Below, piece after piece: positions 1 to 7,879 of a stretch of DNA of 64,000 bases. The DNA is taken from positions 105,866-169,865 of the forward strand of contig SIAR01000001.1 in NCBI GenBank assembly GCA_009691705.1, read 5' to 3'. Within the stretch, counting starts at the first letter, position 1, and each line of letters opens with the position of its first letter. Both the position numbers and the translations under genes were made by a program. The notes beneath the pieces are model-generated. The model was not told where the DNA came from and did no database searches. It saw nothing but the letters and a program-made list of their open reading frames with translations. Origin of the DNA: Phycisphaerales bacterium (GTDB lineage Bacteria > Planctomycetota > Phycisphaerae > Phycisphaerales > SM1A02).

Positions 1-598
1 TGCGATCGTGACCCATGACGATCGACTTGCCGCGGCCTGCCGGGCACTGCGCAATCAAGGCCGCATCGACCGGCAGAGTTTTCCTGATCAATCGCCCGAC
101 CTCGGAATGTTGATGGCGTTTTCTGGGATGGGTTACGACGCGCGATTGGCAGAGCCGCTCGCCGCGCTTGCCTCGAGCCAGCTGCGCCGTCTCGATGAGA
201 TTCGCGCGCGCCGGATGGAAATCGCCGCGGCATACACCAGGAATCTTGCCGGGCATCACGACTTGATCCTGCCAAATGTTCTTGAGAATTCGCAAATCTG
301 CTGGCCACTCTTTTGGGTGCGGCTCTCTGATCGATTTGGCGTGGATGACCGCGACGCGGTGATTTCAGGATTGCACCGCCATGATGTTGGGGCTGCAAAT
401 CATTATCCGCCGGCGCACTTGCTGCCGCATGTGCGAGCGCAATTCGGGACAAAGGTCGGCGATTGCCCTGTTGCCGAATCAATCGGCGACCGGATGGTGA
501 CTCTTCCGATGTTCACGTCCATGAAGATTCCCGAAGTCGCGCTCGTGTGCCAAGCACTCGAAGTCGTGCTCTCGCGGATCGGTCTCGAACGCGCCTAA
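1..598 (+). CDS. DegT/DnrJ/EryC1/StrS-type aminotransferase, C-terminal part (5' end outside window)
   Basis: The frame is open from base 2 to the stop at 596-598, about 198 residues, so roughly the N-terminal half of a 370-400 residue protein is missing. The first residues read AIVTHDDRLAAACRALRNQG, matching the segment just after the PLP-lysine in sugar aminotransferases (usually a GG.iVT.d..la...r.lr.hG pattern). The downstream part, with GYDARLAEPLAALASSQLRRLDE and a later NHYPPAHL, fits the family's substrate-binding C-terminal region. These enzymes transfer an amino group to a nucleotide keto-sugar for surface glycan or antibiotic sugar synthesis. The substrate cannot be judged because the catalytic lysine and upstream neighbours lie outside the window. 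Confidence 0.85.
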   Translation, partial: AIVTHDDRLAAACRALRNQGRIDRQSFPDQSPDLGMLMAFSGMGYDARLAEPLAALASSQLRRLDEIRARRMEIAAAYTRNLAGHHDLILPNVLENSQICWPLFWVRLSDRFGVDDRDAVISGLHRHDVGAANHYPPAHLLPHVRAQFGTKVGDCPVAESIGDRMVTLPMFTSMKIPEVALVCQALEVVLSRIGLERA

Positions 599-630
599 GC
601 GCGCCGAATCAAAGGCGTTCAATCAAACAA

Positions 631-702
631 AGCCACCCATGGGACTCGAACCCACGACCTATGCTTTACGAAAGCATTGCTCTACCACTGAGCTAGGGTG
701 GC
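631..702 (-). tRNA. tRNA-Thr (anticodon CGT)
   Basis: On the minus strand the 7-bp acceptor arms are GCCACCC (5') and GGGTGGC (3'). A D arm with GCTCAGTGGTAGAGC, an anticodon stem ATGCT/AGCAT around loop TTCGTAA (anticodon CGT) and a T arm with GGTTCGAGTCC are all present. The encoded discriminator is T and no CCA is encoded. The tRNA lies alone between the aminotransferase end and the end of the HEAT protein gene. Confidence 0.96.
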
Positions 703-801
703 GCAACCAACCTGACCAACGACAACTGCTGACCGCACGACGCGCCGAAGTGTAACGACCACCTTCGCAAGCTTCGGGCGACGATGAACTAGAAAATCCA
801 A

Positions 802-3135
802 TCACTTCGCTGGGGCGACGATGAGCTTGACAACTTCTGCGCTGGGAAGTCCAAGGGCACCGAACGCCTGTCCCGCTGCATCGGCAACCGATCCCTCGGC
901 ATTCGAAATCAGTGAGCGCAGGGCATCGAGTTGCCGCGATTGCAAGAGATTGCCGAACTTGCGCGCGCTCGTGGCAACGTCGCCGAGCAACATCTCTTGC
1001 ACTTCTGGACCTGCGGCGAGTGCGGCATCCATAAGTGCACGCTGAGACTTTTCGCTGGGCATGAGTGCCAAGACTCGCGCGACTGACGATTTGATCGATC
1101 CGCTCGATGACCCTAGCGCTGCGATGAGTCCTGATTCACAATCGCGAATGTCGAAGACCGGACTTGCCGATTCAGCAATCAACTGCAACGCGCCGAGCGA
1201 TGACTGTGCGTACAGGGCGCCATCCTCTTGACTCATGGCGATACCACCCGCTGCACCAACAGCCGCTTCAATCGCGGCTGCGAATTGCTCGTCGGTGGCA
1301 CTGGCGAGAAAGACTGAGACGCGGGCGTCGTTTTCAAAGTCGATTGCGAGCGTTCCCGCATCGGTACCGCTGGCGATCAATACCACTGGGGCAGTCGCCG
1401 CGGCCCGTGAGACACGAATCGAACGAATAGTGTCGTTCACTGCCGCACGCGCCCCCTGAATAATGACCAAGTCAACGGTCTGACCCGTCGCGAGTTTGCC
1501 TTCGACCTCGCTGAGTGATCCACCGGTGGTGACTGCACCCACCCCTAGCGCGTTGATGCGCGAAGCAAGCGCTTGACGGTCTTCTTCGGTAGATGCAATC
1601 ACGGCACCCATCGTGCCGCCGGACTGCACCATTGATCCCAAGATGGGAACGACGAGTGAGTCTTGCGAGAAACTGGTCTGGGGAAGTGCGCGCGCGAGCA
1701 CGAGCGCGGCGTCGAATCGCACGCGGCGGTCGGCGAAGAGCAGGCACTCGATGATTGGAGAGCGTCCATTGGATGGAGTCACCAGCGACGACGCCCCGCC
1801 ATTCGTTGCCAGCACTGCGATACAGGCGCGGGCGAGTAGCACATCGCTGGCATCAATCGCAAATCCGAGTGCCAGTTGTGTGATGGATGCCCCGCTGGCA
1901 GTCGCGAAAAACTCAGCGCTGTAACGACTCACCAAGATCGAAGCCGTCTCAGCCGTGGCGGCGGGATCGACCTTCAACAATTTCATCAACACTGCGCGAC
2001 GAAGATCGGCTGCCACGTAGGTCGCCAGCGCCAAATCTGAAGATGGGTCAATCGTCAACGCAAACATCGCCGTCTGAATCGCCATCGTCTCGCAGTAGAT
2101 CGGTGTGGGAATCTCAATGCCAACGAGACCGCTGCTCGCGTCATACTTCCAGACTGCATTGTTCGCCTCGCTGGCGTACGGAATCAGTGCTGGTGTCTGA
2201 TCGAAATAGCGACGGGCAAGCGCGGTGAACTGGCTAGCCGCGCTCTGCGAGGTTCCGCCAAGTCGGTCGTAGGCGCGCGAGGCGGCCGCACGAACGTCTG
2301 CTGCTGCCGTCGCGTTTGACGTGATCTGCAAGAGGTAGGGCTGTGCGCTGGGATATCCGATTTCGCCCAGGATTTCGCAGACTTTTCGCTGCGTGTCCGC
2401 TTCAAGGTGCGGCAGTGCTGCGCACAGTGGAGCGACGCTGAGGCGCTTGATGTCGACCAGCGTGACGCGGGCTGACGCTGCAAGTTTGGCGTTCGATCCA
2501 TCGCTGAGCGCTTTGAGCAAGGCTGGGACGGCGTATTCGCCTGCGGTGAGCAATCGCCCGCGTGCGATCATCTGCTGACGCATCGTGCCGCCGAGATCGG
2601 TGACCGCCTCTTCGATGCGAAGGGCGTTGCGGCTACTTGCGCGCGTGCCAGCCAGAAAGCGCGTTTCGAATTCGACGACGAATGCCCCAACACCATCCAT
2701 GCCGCGCCCGCGCGATACAGCGCGTTCGACCTTTTCGCGGAGTCCACGCTCATCAACGAGTTTGGCAATCTGTTCATCGGTGATTCCAGAATCGAAGAGC
2801 GTTTCGATCGAACTCTTGACCAGTTCTGGCTTTCCGATCAGGATGTAGTGCAGAACCATGTCCAAGTCACGCGACTGCTGCGCGCTTGCTTCGGGCGTTG
2901 AAGTGGTCGCCTCGGCGGTTGGCGCATCGGCCGCTGATTCAGCGGGCGATGACTCATCTGCCGCGGGTTCAGGTTCAACTTCTGGCTCAGCGGCAGGTTC
3001 GGCTGCAGGTTCAGTTGGAGGATCGGTTGGATCATCGAAGCCAGCTGCAACAGCAGTCGAGCAAGGCGATCCAAAGATTGAGATCAGGACAGTTGCGGCG
3101 AGAACCGCTGGAAGACGAAGGAATGAGTCGAACAC
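802..3135 (-). CDS. Secreted HEAT-repeat protein with a degenerate receiver-like domain
   Basis: About 777 residues from the GTG at 3135, which has GGAG ten bases upstream and puts a signal peptide (hydrophobic LPAVLAATVLISIFGSP, then AVAA) at the N-terminus. The same frame stays open to an ATG at 3213, but that would bury the signal peptide. Residues about 33-90 are a Pro/Glu/Ala-rich linker. Residues about 170-300 are helical repeats of HEAT type (VPALLKALSDG, VAPLCAALPHLEADTQRKVCEILGEIG). Residues about 508-628 alternate strands and helices like a response-regulator receiver (VDLVIIQGAR, APVVLIASGT), but the usual phospho-aspartate position is not Asp. A further alpha-solenoid closes the protein. 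It is probably a scaffold outside the cytoplasm; no enzymatic motif is visible. It stands alone. Confidence 0.75.
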   Translation of the reverse strand: MFDSFLRLPAVLAATVLISIFGSPCSTAVAAGFDDPTDPPTEPAAEPAAEPEVEPEPAADESSPAESAADAPTAEATTSTPEASAQQSRDLDMVLHYILIGKPELVKSSIETLFDSGITDEQIAKLVDERGLREKVERAVSRGRGMDGVGAFVVEFETRFLAGTRASSRNALRIEEAVTDLGGTMRQQMIARGRLLTAGEYAVPALLKALSDGSNAKLAASARVTLVDIKRLSVAPLCAALPHLEADTQRKVCEILGEIGYPSAQPYLLQITSNATAAADVRAAASRAYDRLGGTSQSAASQFTALARRYFDQTPALIPYASEANNAVWKYDASSGLVGIEIPTPIYCETMAIQTAMFALTIDPSSDLALATYVAADLRRAVLMKLLKVDPAATAETASILVSRYSAEFFATASGASITQLALGFAIDASDVLLARACIAVLATNGGASSLVTPSNGRSPIIECLLFADRRVRFDAALVLARALPQTSFSQDSLVVPILGSMVQSGGTMGAVIASTEEDRQALASRINALGVGAVTTGGSLSEVEGKLATGQTVDLVIIQGARAAVNDTIRSIRVSRAAATAPVVLIASGTDAGTLAIDFENDARVSVFLASATDEQFAAAIEAAVGAAGGIAMSQEDGALYAQSSLGALQLIAESASPVFDIRDCESGLIAALGSSSGSIKSSVARVLALMPSEKSQRALMDAALAAGPEVQEMLLGDVATSARKFGNLLQSRQLDALRSLISNAEGSVADAAGQAFGALGLPSAEVVKLIVAPAK

Positions 3136-3304
3136 TGAGAATGCGCTCCTGCGTTGGTGGGGTCGGCGACCGAAGTAGACGGACAAATCGATCGGACGGG
3201 AAAAGTATCGCACTCAGCCTCGCTTTGCAACGATGAGAGCCTTGCGAATTGGTACCGTGACCCCGTGATTGTCCTTGAGAGTTCGTGCTCTCAAGCGCGA
3301 GAAT

Positions 3305-3476
3305 TGTGGCTGGCGCCATGATTTTCGCGAGGGAAGGCGGTGAAAATCCGCCGTAGACGCACTGCCGTAACGGGTGGAGGTGCAATCCTCCATGCCTCAA
3401 CCACGACGCCACTGGATTTGCAAATGCAGATCTGGGAAGGCAGGTTGAGGTGCCCGAAGCCGGAAGACCTGCCTTC
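3305..3476 (+). promoter_or_regulatory. Cobalamin (AdoCbl) riboswitch
   Basis: The leader has the conserved core of cobalamin aptamers in order: GGGAAGGCGGTGAAAATCC (3331-3349) with its GCGG/CCGC pairing, GCACTGCCGTAACGG, GCCACTGG (3408-3415), GGGAAGGCAGG, and the terminal box AAGCCGGAAGACCTGCC (3457-3473). CCTCAACC at 3395-3402 pairs with GGTTGAGG at 3443-3450. It lies between the divergent HEAT gene and the secreted protein gene starting at 3540, so it probably represses that gene and the overlapping pseudopilin gene when cobalamin is plentiful. The remaining non-coding DNA from 3136 to 3304 and 3477 to 3539 shows no gene; the latter must hold the expression platform, but no clear terminator hairpin is seen, which favours translational control. 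Confidence 0.93.
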
Positions 3477-3539
3477 ACACTGCGCCGCGCCCTTGCGATT
3501 GGGGCTCCCGGAGCGAGACGCCATCCTTCAACAACTCAT

Positions 3540-4484
3540 ATGCACTGCACCCATTGCTTGTCTTCTCACACGTCGGTTGGCCTACTGGTTCGCACGCTGG
3601 TTTCGTTCCTGGGAGTAGTGATTGCCACCACGGCACCGACTCACGCGGGAGAGTTTGCCAACGCCGTGCTCTCGTACTCGCAAGGATCAAACGCCGCCAA
3701 CGGCTACACGAATCCGCTCGTGGCCCTCGGCGCGCCAGAACGATTCACCGGCGAAGGAATTGATCCTTCTGCTGTCACCCCCTTTCAACCCTGCTTTCTC
3801 AACACAGAAGTTGTTTCGATCGGCAGCGGTGGCTCACTCACCCTCGCGTTTGATCCGCCACTTGTCGATCATCCTGGAAATCCATTTGGCGTCGATTTCA
3901 TCGTGTTTGGGAACTCATTCTTTACAGATGGGGCCTATCCAAATGGATCGGTGAGTGCCCTCGCCGCTGATGGAGGAACAATCGAAGTCACTGCCGATGG
4001 CACACATTGGATTGCGGTTCCATCGTCACTCGCCGATGGACTCTTTCCAACGATGGGATGGGTCGACGCGCTTCCCTACAGCAGCAGTGCTGGGACCATT
4101 GCAGCCGACCCGCGGTTGCCAGTCGATCCGGCGTGGATGATGAACGACCTCATCGGACTCTCGTACGCAGACCTCGTCGCGCGCTATGCAGGATCGGCTG
4201 GAGGAAGTGGCGTCGATCTCGCGGGCGTTGGTCTCACACAAGCAATCGCGGTGCGCATCTCGGTCGCAGCTGGGTTCTATCCAAACGTCGAGATCGATGC
4301 GGTCGCGCGGGTGCGGCCCGCAACACACCCGGCCGATATCGATGGCAATGGCGCGGTGGACGGACTCGATCTCGCGGCGGTGCTCTCGGCCTTTGGAAGC
4401 GCATCGGCCACGGCAGACATCGATCACAACGGCGTGGTGGACGGTCCAGATCTTGCGGCCATTCTCGCAGGATGGAGTGGATGA
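3540..4484 (+). CDS. Cobalamin-riboswitch-controlled secreted protein with C-terminal dockerin-like motif
   Basis: About 314 residues from ATG 3540, the first good start after the riboswitch. The frame extends upstream to 3450, but that would lie inside the aptamer. A hydrophobic stretch (VGLLVRTLVSFLGVVIATTAPTHA) gives a Sec signal peptide with cleavage after about residue 36. The middle has a beta-rich domain with NPLVALGAPERFTG, VVSIGSGGSLTLAFDPP and GVDFIVFGNSFF. I associate this domain with cell-surface proteins found in B12 regulons, from memory and not checked. Residues about 265-314 carry two dockerin-like calcium loops (DIDGNGAVDGLDLAAVL, DIDHNGVVDGPDLAAIL). The stop overlaps the next ATG by four bases. 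Likely role: surface component used when cobalamin is scarce. Confidence 0.72.
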   Translation: MHCTHCLSSHTSVGLLVRTLVSFLGVVIATTAPTHAGEFANAVLSYSQGSNAANGYTNPLVALGAPERFTGEGIDPSAVTPFQPCFLNTEVVSIGSGGSLTLAFDPPLVDHPGNPFGVDFIVFGNSFFTDGAYPNGSVSALAADGGTIEVTADGTHWIAVPSSLADGLFPTMGWVDALPYSSSAGTIAADPRLPVDPAWMMNDLIGLSYADLVARYAGSAGGSGVDLAGVGLTQAIAVRISVAAGFYPNVEIDAVARVRPATHPADIDGNGAVDGLDLAAVLSAFGSASATADIDHNGVVDGPDLAAILAGWSG

Positions 4485-5269
4485 GCGGGCATCGCGCAAT
4501 CACGCTCGTTGAGATTCTCGTCGTGGTTGGTGTCATCGCGATTTTGATGTCGCTGACGCTTCCTGGAGTCTCGGCCGTGCGGGAAGGCAGCCGAAGCAAC
4601 GAGTGCGCTGGAAGGTTGCGACAACTCACCGTCGCTGCCCAGTCGTATGCCAATGCGTCACGCGAAGTTTTCCCGGCGGCGATCCTCTTTGAACTTCGGT
4701 CAGGTGTGGTACGAACGGTCGCGTGGGACTTTGTGCAAGGCGGGCAAGGTTCAATCGAACCTGGACCACTCTGGTCGTTCACTGATCACCCTTACGAAGC
4801 GCAGCAATGTCCTTCATTCTTGGGATCAAGCACCTTTGGCGGCGATCCAGTGACCGGCTTCAATTACAACACGAGTTTCATTGGCGCCGAGGGTTCATGG
4901 CCAATCACCGACTCCGATGGACGGGTGCACAGCGGCTGGCAAACCGCGCGCAAGGGACTCGCGATGAATCAACACCGCCGTCCGAGCGAGACGGCGCTGT
5001 TTGGAGATGGTGGATGGCAATGGGGCGCGAACAAATTCATGCGCGCGCCGAGCGCAAGTGTCGAAATGGATTTGGGAATTGTGTACGGCGGCGCTCAGGC
5101 CTATCGACATCAAGGCTGCACCAACGTTGCGTGGCTCGATGGTCATGTGCGCTCAGTCTGCCGGCAGTGCCAAGGGATGCATGAGAGTGCCACACTTCTG
5201 GCATCACCCATGGGATGGCCCGCCAACGGCTTTCTCAGCAACGATGACAGCGCTTACGACCCGCGTTGA
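4481..5269 (+). CDS. DUF1559-type pseudopilin (type II/IV pilin-like, H-x9-DG motif)
   Basis: 262 residues from ATG 4481, which overlaps the upstream stop as ATGA. The N-terminus has the prepilin cleavage/methylation pattern: short basic leader, then ITLVEILVVVGVIAILMSLTLP, with Glu five residues into the hydrophobic helix. The rest is a globular DUF1559-like domain with NxxxFIGAEG-type strands and, near the C-terminus, the H-x9-DG motif (HQGCTNVAWLDGH) typical of the large planctomycete family. Such proteins are thought to be processed by a prepilin peptidase and assembled by a type II secretion or pilus machine. The overlap places it under the same cobalamin riboswitch as its partner, which is unusual for a pseudopilin. 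Confidence 0.85.
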   Translation: MSGHRAITLVEILVVVGVIAILMSLTLPGVSAVREGSRSNECAGRLRQLTVAAQSYANASREVFPAAILFELRSGVVRTVAWDFVQGGQGSIEPGPLWSFTDHPYEAQQCPSFLGSSTFGGDPVTGFNYNTSFIGAEGSWPITDSDGRVHSGWQTARKGLAMNQHRRPSETALFGDGGWQWGANKFMRAPSASVEMDLGIVYGGAQAYRHQGCTNVAWLDGHVRSVCRQCQGMHESATLLASPMGWPANGFLSNDDSAYDPR

Positions 5270-5293
5270 GTTACGAAAGTGGTGCGCCGAGAG

Positions 5294-7081
5294 TCAGCGC
5301 CGTCCAAACCGTCGTTCAATGTCGGCAAGTGGAATGCGCACGGAAGTCGGTCGTCCGTGTGGACAGTTGGTCGCGCGATCAGTTTCGCTGCGCGCCGCGA
5401 GCAGCCGCGCGATCTCGGCTTGCGAGAGGCGATCCCCTCCTTTGATCGCCGCTTTGCACGCCATCATGTCAAGCACATCGGAAATCGCACTTTCGCGCAG
5501 GGCAGCAGAGTCGTTGCTTTCGCATGCACTCGCCAGTTGGTCGTTAGTGAGCGCGCGGGCCACAAACGTTGCGGCCTGCACGCCGCGTCCGGCGAGAAAC
5601 ACTGGGAAGGCATGCACTGCGATCGACCGAGGACCCGCGGCAACTGCTTCAATTCCCAACCGCGCAAAGAGCGGCGCGAGCACTTCGAGGCGGGCGAGTG
5701 CTTCTGGCGGCACATCCGCTGTGGCAGGCACGAGCAACTGTTGCGTCATGAGATCTCCCGCGCCGATGCGCGCCCGAATCTCTTGGAACATCATCCGCTC
5801 GTGCAAGGCGTGTTGATCGACGATCACGAGTGCGCCATCCTCGGCAAAGACGAGCCAGGTCGAATTGATTTGCAATACATCGGGGGTGTGGACGGGGGCG
5901 CTGAGTAGTGTCGGTTGCTGGTGCTCACCGATCGGTTCATCACAGAGTGCAGTCAGCGCCGGCGGCCCGTTGGGCGCACCGGATGGGCGATCGGTTGCCA
6001 AGACCTCGCGCGTGTGCGTGCGTTCGTACGGCGTCGGCGGCGATGAACCCCCGAGCAATCCGCTGCCTGCGGCGGTGAGATCGGCTAGACGCAACGTGTC
6101 TTGCACCGCTCGGTAGACAAGACGATGCATCGCCGATGGCGATCGCCAACGCACTTCACTCTTTTGTGGATGCACGTTGACGTCGACCGATCCGGGATCG
6201 ACCTGCAAAAAGAGCACGAACACGGGCTGCAACGCGGGGTCAGCGAGTCCGCGGTATGCCTCGCGCACTGCGTGCATCAGCGATCGATCGATGATTGGGC
6301 GGCCGTTTACAAACAGTCGCTGCGTGCGACTCACTGAGCGCATTGATTCGGGACGGCAAATCGATCCCGTGATGATTGCGCGAAGTCCATCGTCGCCGGT
6401 CGCTTCTCCAATCACTGTGAGCGGCTCGCGACCGAGCGCTTCTCCAAGCACATCGGCGACGCGCCCCACCGCGTCGCCAGCGCACGCAAGGTCAAAGACT
6501 TTGCGGGCTGCGCTCTCCAGTCGAAATGCAACGGATGGATTGGCGAGTGCCGCGTTGCACACAACCTCGGTGACGCGCGCTGCCTCGGCTGGGAGGCCGC
6601 GAAGAAAATTTCGGCGGGCTGGAACGTTGGTGAAGAGTCCGCGCACTTCGAGGCGCGTTCCGCGGCCGCCGGCAGCAGGTTTGAAAGCACTGACCTCGCC
6701 AAAGCGAGAGTCAATCGACCACGCTTGGGTCGCACCCGCGACACAGGAAGTCATTGTCACGTGCGCGACAGCGGCAATCGCGCTGAGTGCTTCTCCGCGG
6801 AATCCGAATGTGCATATTCGGTTCAGGTCGTCGCTCGCTGCGATCTTGCTCGTTGCATGCGCCGCGAGTGCAAGCGACAACTCCTCGCGGGCGATTCCCC
6901 CGCCATCATCGGCGACTTCTATCAGATCGCGACCACCACCCTCGATTCGGATAGAGATCCTCGTCGCTCCAGCATCGAGCGCATTTTCGATGAGCTCTTT
7001 CACGACGCTTGCAGGTCGTTCGACAACTTCCCCCGCTGCAATTTGGTTCACAAGCGCTGCTGGGAGTAGTCGAATTGTCAT
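5294..7081 (-). CDS. mutL: DNA mismatch repair protein MutL
   Basis: 595 residues from ATG 7081; the open frame reaches 7312 but only the 7081 start gives the standard N-terminus (MTIRLLPAALVNQIAAGEVV). The GHKL ATPase motifs are all present: ELIENALDAGA, DDGGGI, GFRGEAL and GTRLEVRGLFTNVPARR. A Pro/Ser-rich linker around residues 335-400 leads to the C-terminal dimerisation domain. Endonuclease-type motifs are visible: DQHALHER, ACKAAIKGG and CPHGRP. The first motif is DQHA(x)2E(x)4Q rather than the usual final Glu, with Glu one residue later. MutL couples MutS mismatch recognition to strand nicking. No mutS is in the window. Confidence 0.96.
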   Translation of the reverse strand: MTIRLLPAALVNQIAAGEVVERPASVVKELIENALDAGATRISIRIEGGGRDLIEVADDGGGIAREELSLALAAHATSKIAASDDLNRICTFGFRGEALSAIAAVAHVTMTSCVAGATQAWSIDSRFGEVSAFKPAAGGRGTRLEVRGLFTNVPARRNFLRGLPAEAARVTEVVCNAALANPSVAFRLESAARKVFDLACAGDAVGRVADVLGEALGREPLTVIGEATGDDGLRAIITGSICRPESMRSVSRTQRLFVNGRPIIDRSLMHAVREAYRGLADPALQPVFVLFLQVDPGSVDVNVHPQKSEVRWRSPSAMHRLVYRAVQDTLRLADLTAAGSGLLGGSSPPTPYERTHTREVLATDRPSGAPNGPPALTALCDEPIGEHQQPTLLSAPVHTPDVLQINSTWLVFAEDGALVIVDQHALHERMMFQEIRARIGAGDLMTQQLLVPATADVPPEALARLEVLAPLFARLGIEAVAAGPRSIAVHAFPVFLAGRGVQAATFVARALTNDQLASACESNDSAALRESAISDVLDMMACKAAIKGGDRLSQAEIARLLAARSETDRATNCPHGRPTSVRIPLADIERRFGRR

Positions 7082-7102
7082 GGTGCGAAGTATCCTACGA
7101 CG

Positions 7103-7879
7103 ATGCGAGATACGGTCGTGATTGGCGATGTGCACGGCTGCGGTGAAGAACTCTCCAAGATGTTTCAACGGCTCAACCGATTCGGACGCGATTGCCGAAT
7201 CGTTCTCATCGGCGACCTCCTCACCAAGGGACCCCGCCCCGATCTGGTCGTTGAAGAAATTCTTGCGCAAGAGCGCGCCGGTCGGCGCATCGAACTCGTG
7301 TGTGGCAATCACGAAGAGCGCGCCATCATGGCGCTACGTCGCGCGGGGGCGCACGGCGAAGCGAAGGGACTGCCCCCGCGCCTCGCGGAAATGGTTGACA
7401 TTCTTGCCGATGCAGATCTCTTGACTGAGGCGACTGAACTCATAGAGCGCGCGATGCAAACTCCATTCTTGCGGGGACGCAATCCGATGTGGACGGCAGT
7501 GCATGGAGGCGTCGATCCGCTGCTCGGTTTCGCGCGCACGCCGCAGCGCACTCGGATGACCCTCAAGTCTGCACCCAATGAAGCGGACTGGTGGTGGCAG
7601 TACAACGGCAATGACGGACTCTTGGTTGTGGGTCACAAACCACTTTCGCGACCGCTGATTTTGCGCCGCCCCGATGGGCGAGCCGTGGTCGCAGCAATTG
7701 ACACTGGATGCGTCTACGGTGGTTTTCTCACCGCCTACCGCATCGGATCGGACCGGCTCTTGATGATCAAGAGTGCACAGCGACGGCTTTTTAGTTTCCG
7801 CAGGCGCACGAGTCGTCGCCCAATCGATAGCGCATGGCAAGCGGCATCCGCCGTCCCGGTCCGAACGCTCGTGCGCTGA
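7103..7879 (+). CDS. Calcineurin-like metallophosphoesterase (Ap4A hydrolase / PPP-type)
   Basis: 258 residues with the metal-binding motifs of the PPP-like phosphoesterases in order: GDVHG (residues 8-12), GDLLTKGP, GNHEE, HGG and VVGHKP, with a DTGCVYGG near the end. This arrangement is typical of bacterial symmetric Ap4A hydrolases and serine/threonine phosphatase-like enzymes. It acts in the cytosol on a nucleotide or phosphoprotein; the sequence does not decide which. The start is 21 bases from the divergent mutL start, so the two share a promoter region. The 3' end overlaps the convergent nadE gene by 89 bases, and the last 30 residues are basic and poorly conserved-looking. Confidence 0.85.
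   Translation: MRDTVVIGDVHGCGEELSKMFQRLNRFGRDCRIVLIGDLLTKGPRPDLVVEEILAQERAGRRIELVCGNHEERAIMALRRAGAHGEAKGLPPRLAEMVDILADADLLTEATELIERAMQTPFLRGRNPMWTAVHGGVDPLLGFARTPQRTRMTLKSAPNEADWWWQYNGNDGLLVVGHKPLSRPLILRRPDGRAVVAAIDTGCVYGGFLTAYRIGSDRLLMIKSAQRRLFSFRRRTSRRPIDSAWQAASAVPVRTLVR

Noticed and set aside
4007..4480. Upstream extension of the pseudopilin frame
   Set aside because: It overlaps the dockerin protein gene in another frame and is Arg/Gly-rich; the prepilin leader starts at 4481.
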